Shown here piece by piece: positions 62,248-64,000 of a stretch of DNA of 64,000 nt. The DNA is from Synechococcus sp. PCC 7335. GTDB taxonomy: Bacteria; Cyanobacteriota; Cyanobacteriia; Phormidesmidales; Phormidesmidaceae. Made by a program: the position numbers and the translations under genes. Each line of letters starts with the position of its first letter. Positions within the stretch are counted from its first letter, which is position 1. The notes beneath the pieces are model-generated. The model was not told the origin of the DNA. It saw only the letters and a program-made list of their open reading frames with translations, and searched no databases. Location of the stretch: contig NZ_DS989906.1 in the NCBI RefSeq assembly GCF_000155595.1, positions 124,943 to 188,942 of the forward strand, read 5' to 3'.

Positions 62248-62338
62248 ACAAGAACTAGCTCGTTAAAGCGAGCGAGATTCTCTCATGGGGATAGAGAAGA
62301 CTTATGAGATGGTGTAAGCAGTACGCAGATAAAATTGC

Positions 62339-64000
62339 CTATTCCCATGTTTTCTGTCGAGCATTTAATACGTAGTCTTCAGCCTCTTTGAGGGTCTCGA
62401 AACCGCTTGGATATCTTTCAATCAAAACAGCTGGTAGGCGATCGCAGTCCCGGTTCACGCCGCCCTCTAGTTCAATATCGGGTGGAAGCGGAGAATTGCA
62501 AATAAGTGGCTGCTGGGCGTTTGCTAGCTGCTGTGGTTTCATACTTTCATTTAGACGTAAGTCTGTATTAAGCAGAATAGTTTGGCGTAAGTCTGTGCTG
62601 TTGAGGTCGGCGTCGCGGAGATCTACGTGGCTGAGGTCTGCGTCGCTGAGGTCGGCGTCGCTGAGGTCGGCGTCGCGGAGATCTACGTGGCTGAGGTCTG
62701 CGCCGATGAGGTCGGCGTCGCTGAGGTTCGCGTAGCTGAGATCTGCGTGGCTGAGGTCTGCGCCGATGAGGTCTGTGCTGTTGAGGACTGCGAAGCTGAG
62801 GTCTGCGCCGATGAGGTCTGTGCTGTTGAGGACTGCGAAGCTGAGGTCTGCGTTGAAGAGGTCTGCGTTGAAGAGGTCTGCGTGGCTGAGGTCTGCGTGG
62901 CTGAGGTCTGCGCCGCTGAGGTCTACGTGGCTGAGGTCGGCGTCGCGGAGATCTGCGTCGCGGAGATCTACGTGGCTGAGGTCTGCGCCGCTGAGGTTTG
63001 TTTGTTCTAACGATCGACAGTTTCCAAACCGACGTTCTAGAAGATATCTAGGAACGTCTGCTGAATATCGCCTTTGCGCCCAACAACCTGCTACCAAATC
63101 CTGTACAGCTTGCTTTTGTTCTATCTTATTGTCACTACCCAAACTGACGTAATTTGATTTAACTCTAGTCTCGCGCACGTTGTACTCTACTAACCCCACG
63201 ACTATGACTGCCGGGATAATCAGCCAGCTAGCGGTCTTCAACCGACTTCTCCGCCTGTACCATACGCTCTTTTTGATAAACGCTTTAGCTGCCTCTGATA
63301 GGGGGAAGGCATCCGCCTGCTGCTCACGAAACTGAATCGCTTCTGCCAGTGGTATTCCCTGCAACAGGTAACCACGCGCCTGCTCTCTCGCCTGCCATGT
63401 CACCGTACTAGCCTCGATTCGTCGCTGCTGTCTGAGCAAATCGCGATTCTGCTCTATCCACTGTCTGAGCAATCGCCAGTGACGAATCAGTGCTTCATGG
63501 GCCACATCTACAATCGCTCGGCGTTCTAACGAGCTACCTTTACTGACCACTTCACTAGTGACCAGCAGTCGGTTCTTTGGGTTGGCGAGAGTATCCACAA
63601 CAGACCGTACCCGCTGAGCTGAATGTAGCGGTTCAGCAATCAGGTTCTCTAGAAAAACGCGACGGCGAGTATCTTCAGTACCTTCCCCTAGCTGAGTTAG
63701 CTGCTGAAAGATATGCTGCACAGTTCGCTTCTCATCGGCGTCAAAGCGGTCATAGACCTCAGTGGCTCTTTGATCTAACGTGCCTTCTATCCCGCCTAAC
63801 GTCAGATAATCAGACAGCCTGAGCTGACCATCTGATTGCCGCTGCCAGAGCGCTTTAAGCGTATATTGCAGCAAAGGCAAACTACCGGGTGCCGCCTTCG
63901 TCTCTTTGGTGATGGCCGCAACCAGGTCTGGCTCAACGCTCAGCCCCACTTGCTCAGCCGGTTTACAAATAGCTGTCCGTAGCTCTTCTGCGGTCAACGG
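62339..64000 (-). CDS. nSTAND-type NTPase with pentapeptide repeats, 5'-partial
   Basis: The frame is open to the window edge, so MTAEELRTAICKPAEQVGL at 63997 is internal. Its PAEQVGL and LPLLQYTLKALW motifs are from the C-terminal part of an nSTAND1 NTPase domain (helical WHD region: VAHEALIRHWRLLRQWI). A membrane helix (SWLIIPAVIVVGLVEY) follows. Residues ~330-480 are pentapeptide repeats (ADLSH, ADLRD, ADLFN, A(D/N)LxxT) that form a right-handed quadrilateral helix. The N-terminal nucleotide-binding part and any effector lie outside the window. STAND NTPases often act in signalling or phage defence; the function here is not shown. Confidence 0.85.
   Translation of the reverse strand, partial: PLTAEELRTAICKPAEQVGLSVEPDLVAAITKETKAAPGSLPLLQYTLKALWQRQSDGQLRLSDYLTLGGIEGTLDQRATEVYDRFDADEKRTVQHIFQQLTQLGEGTEDTRRRVFLENLIAEPLHSAQRVRSVVDTLANPKNRLLVTSEVVSKGSSLERRAIVDVAHEALIRHWRLLRQWIEQNRDLLRQQRRIEASTVTWQAREQARGYLLQGIPLAEAIQFREQQADAFPLSEAAKAFIKKSVWYRRRSRLKTASWLIIPAVIVVGLVEYNVRETRVKSNYVSLGSDNKIEQKQAVQDLVAGCWAQRRYSADVPRYLLERRFGNCRSLEQTNLSGADLSHVDLRDADLRDADLSHVDLSGADLSHADLSHADLFNADLFNADLSFAVLNSTDLIGADLSFAVLNSTDLIGADLSHADLSYANLSDADLIGADLSHVDLRDADLSDADLSDADLSHVDLRDADLNSTDLRQTILLNTDLRLNESMKPQQLANAQQPLICNSPLPPDIELEGGVNRDCDRLPAVLIERYPSGFETLKEAEDYVLNARQKTWE
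62580..63003. repeat. 15-bp-phased pentapeptide-coding repeats
   Basis: GCTGAGGTCTGCG-type 15-base units recur through the pentapeptide-repeat part of the gene, with blocks such as TCTGTGCTGTTGAGGACTGC repeated at 62771 and 62818. The pattern reflects the protein repeats and recent internal duplication. Confidence 0.75.

Noticed and set aside
62388-63152. Repetitive plus-strand frames (EVCVAEV, RSASLRSA patterns)
   Set aside because: They are readings of the pentapeptide-repeat DNA in the wrong strand and frames.

Overview
The window looks like cyanobacterial accessory DNA, most likely a plasmid or a plasmid-derived island. Cyanobacterial signs are GCGATCGC (HIP1-type) octamers, a haemagglutinin-type two-partner secretion locus with CHAT, CHASE2 and DUF928 partners, WGR, DUF4114 and pentapeptide-repeat proteins, and IS families common in filamentous cyanobacteria. 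I see no rRNA, tRNA or core housekeeping gene. A parB, two pieces of a broken parA, two toxin-antitoxin pairs, a tyrosine recombinase and many insertion sequences fit a mobile replicon. The species cannot be fixed from the sequence.

Layout. 1-5.6 kb: the end of a beta-trefoil (ricin-like) protein, small unknown genes, remnants of umuC and of a serine resolvase, an SDR with a non-canonical catalytic site, a Rossmann-fold F420/NADPH-oxidoreductase-like gene, and a truncated acetyltransferase. 5.7-11.4 kb: a wrecked TpsA exoprotein gene, with its N-terminal piece on the minus strand and its C-terminal piece on the plus strand. An IS6 element abuts the C-terminal piece and an IS4 element with a clean 9-bp target duplication splits it. 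11.4-25.1 kb: a coherent secretion/signalling locus. The minus strand carries an S8 protease, a lipoprotein and a TPR-CHAT protease. The plus strand carries an intact TpsA, its TpsB transporter, a NarL-like response regulator, a CHASE2 sensor kinase and a DUF928 protein. 25.1-34.0 kb: an IS graveyard around a broken parA/parB, with a 742-bp element bounded by perfect 30-bp inverted repeats, a metzincin protease and a guanidine-modifying deiminase-like enzyme that converge on a 60-bp perfect palindrome, and a WGR protein.

34.2-44.4 kb: a 1305-aa RTX protein, inverted IS6 relics flanking a basic DNA-binding-like gene, a NERD-UvrD helicase, and a tightly overlapping three-gene operon ending in a GIY-YIG protein. 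44.4-57.8 kb: a 2737-aa RTX/Ig/PPC giant with nearly identical 390-bp repeats whose stop codon lies in a mobile-element-like terminal repeat, a vanadium-haloperoxidase/DUF4114 protein, and a peptidoglycan-active GH25-like/PG-binding/CHAP protein. 57.8-64 kb: an IS6 relic, a frameshifted gene, a Doc/AbrB-type toxin-antitoxin pair, a HicA/HicB-like pair with a palindromic operator, a tyrosine recombinase, and the 3' part of an nSTAND-pentapeptide-repeat gene running off the window.

Working together: the 11-25 kb block reads as a two-component-controlled surface exoprotein system with its own proteases. Most of the rest is secreted or surface proteins (RTX, PPC, haloperoxidase, lytic enzyme), replicon-maintenance genes and mobile DNA.
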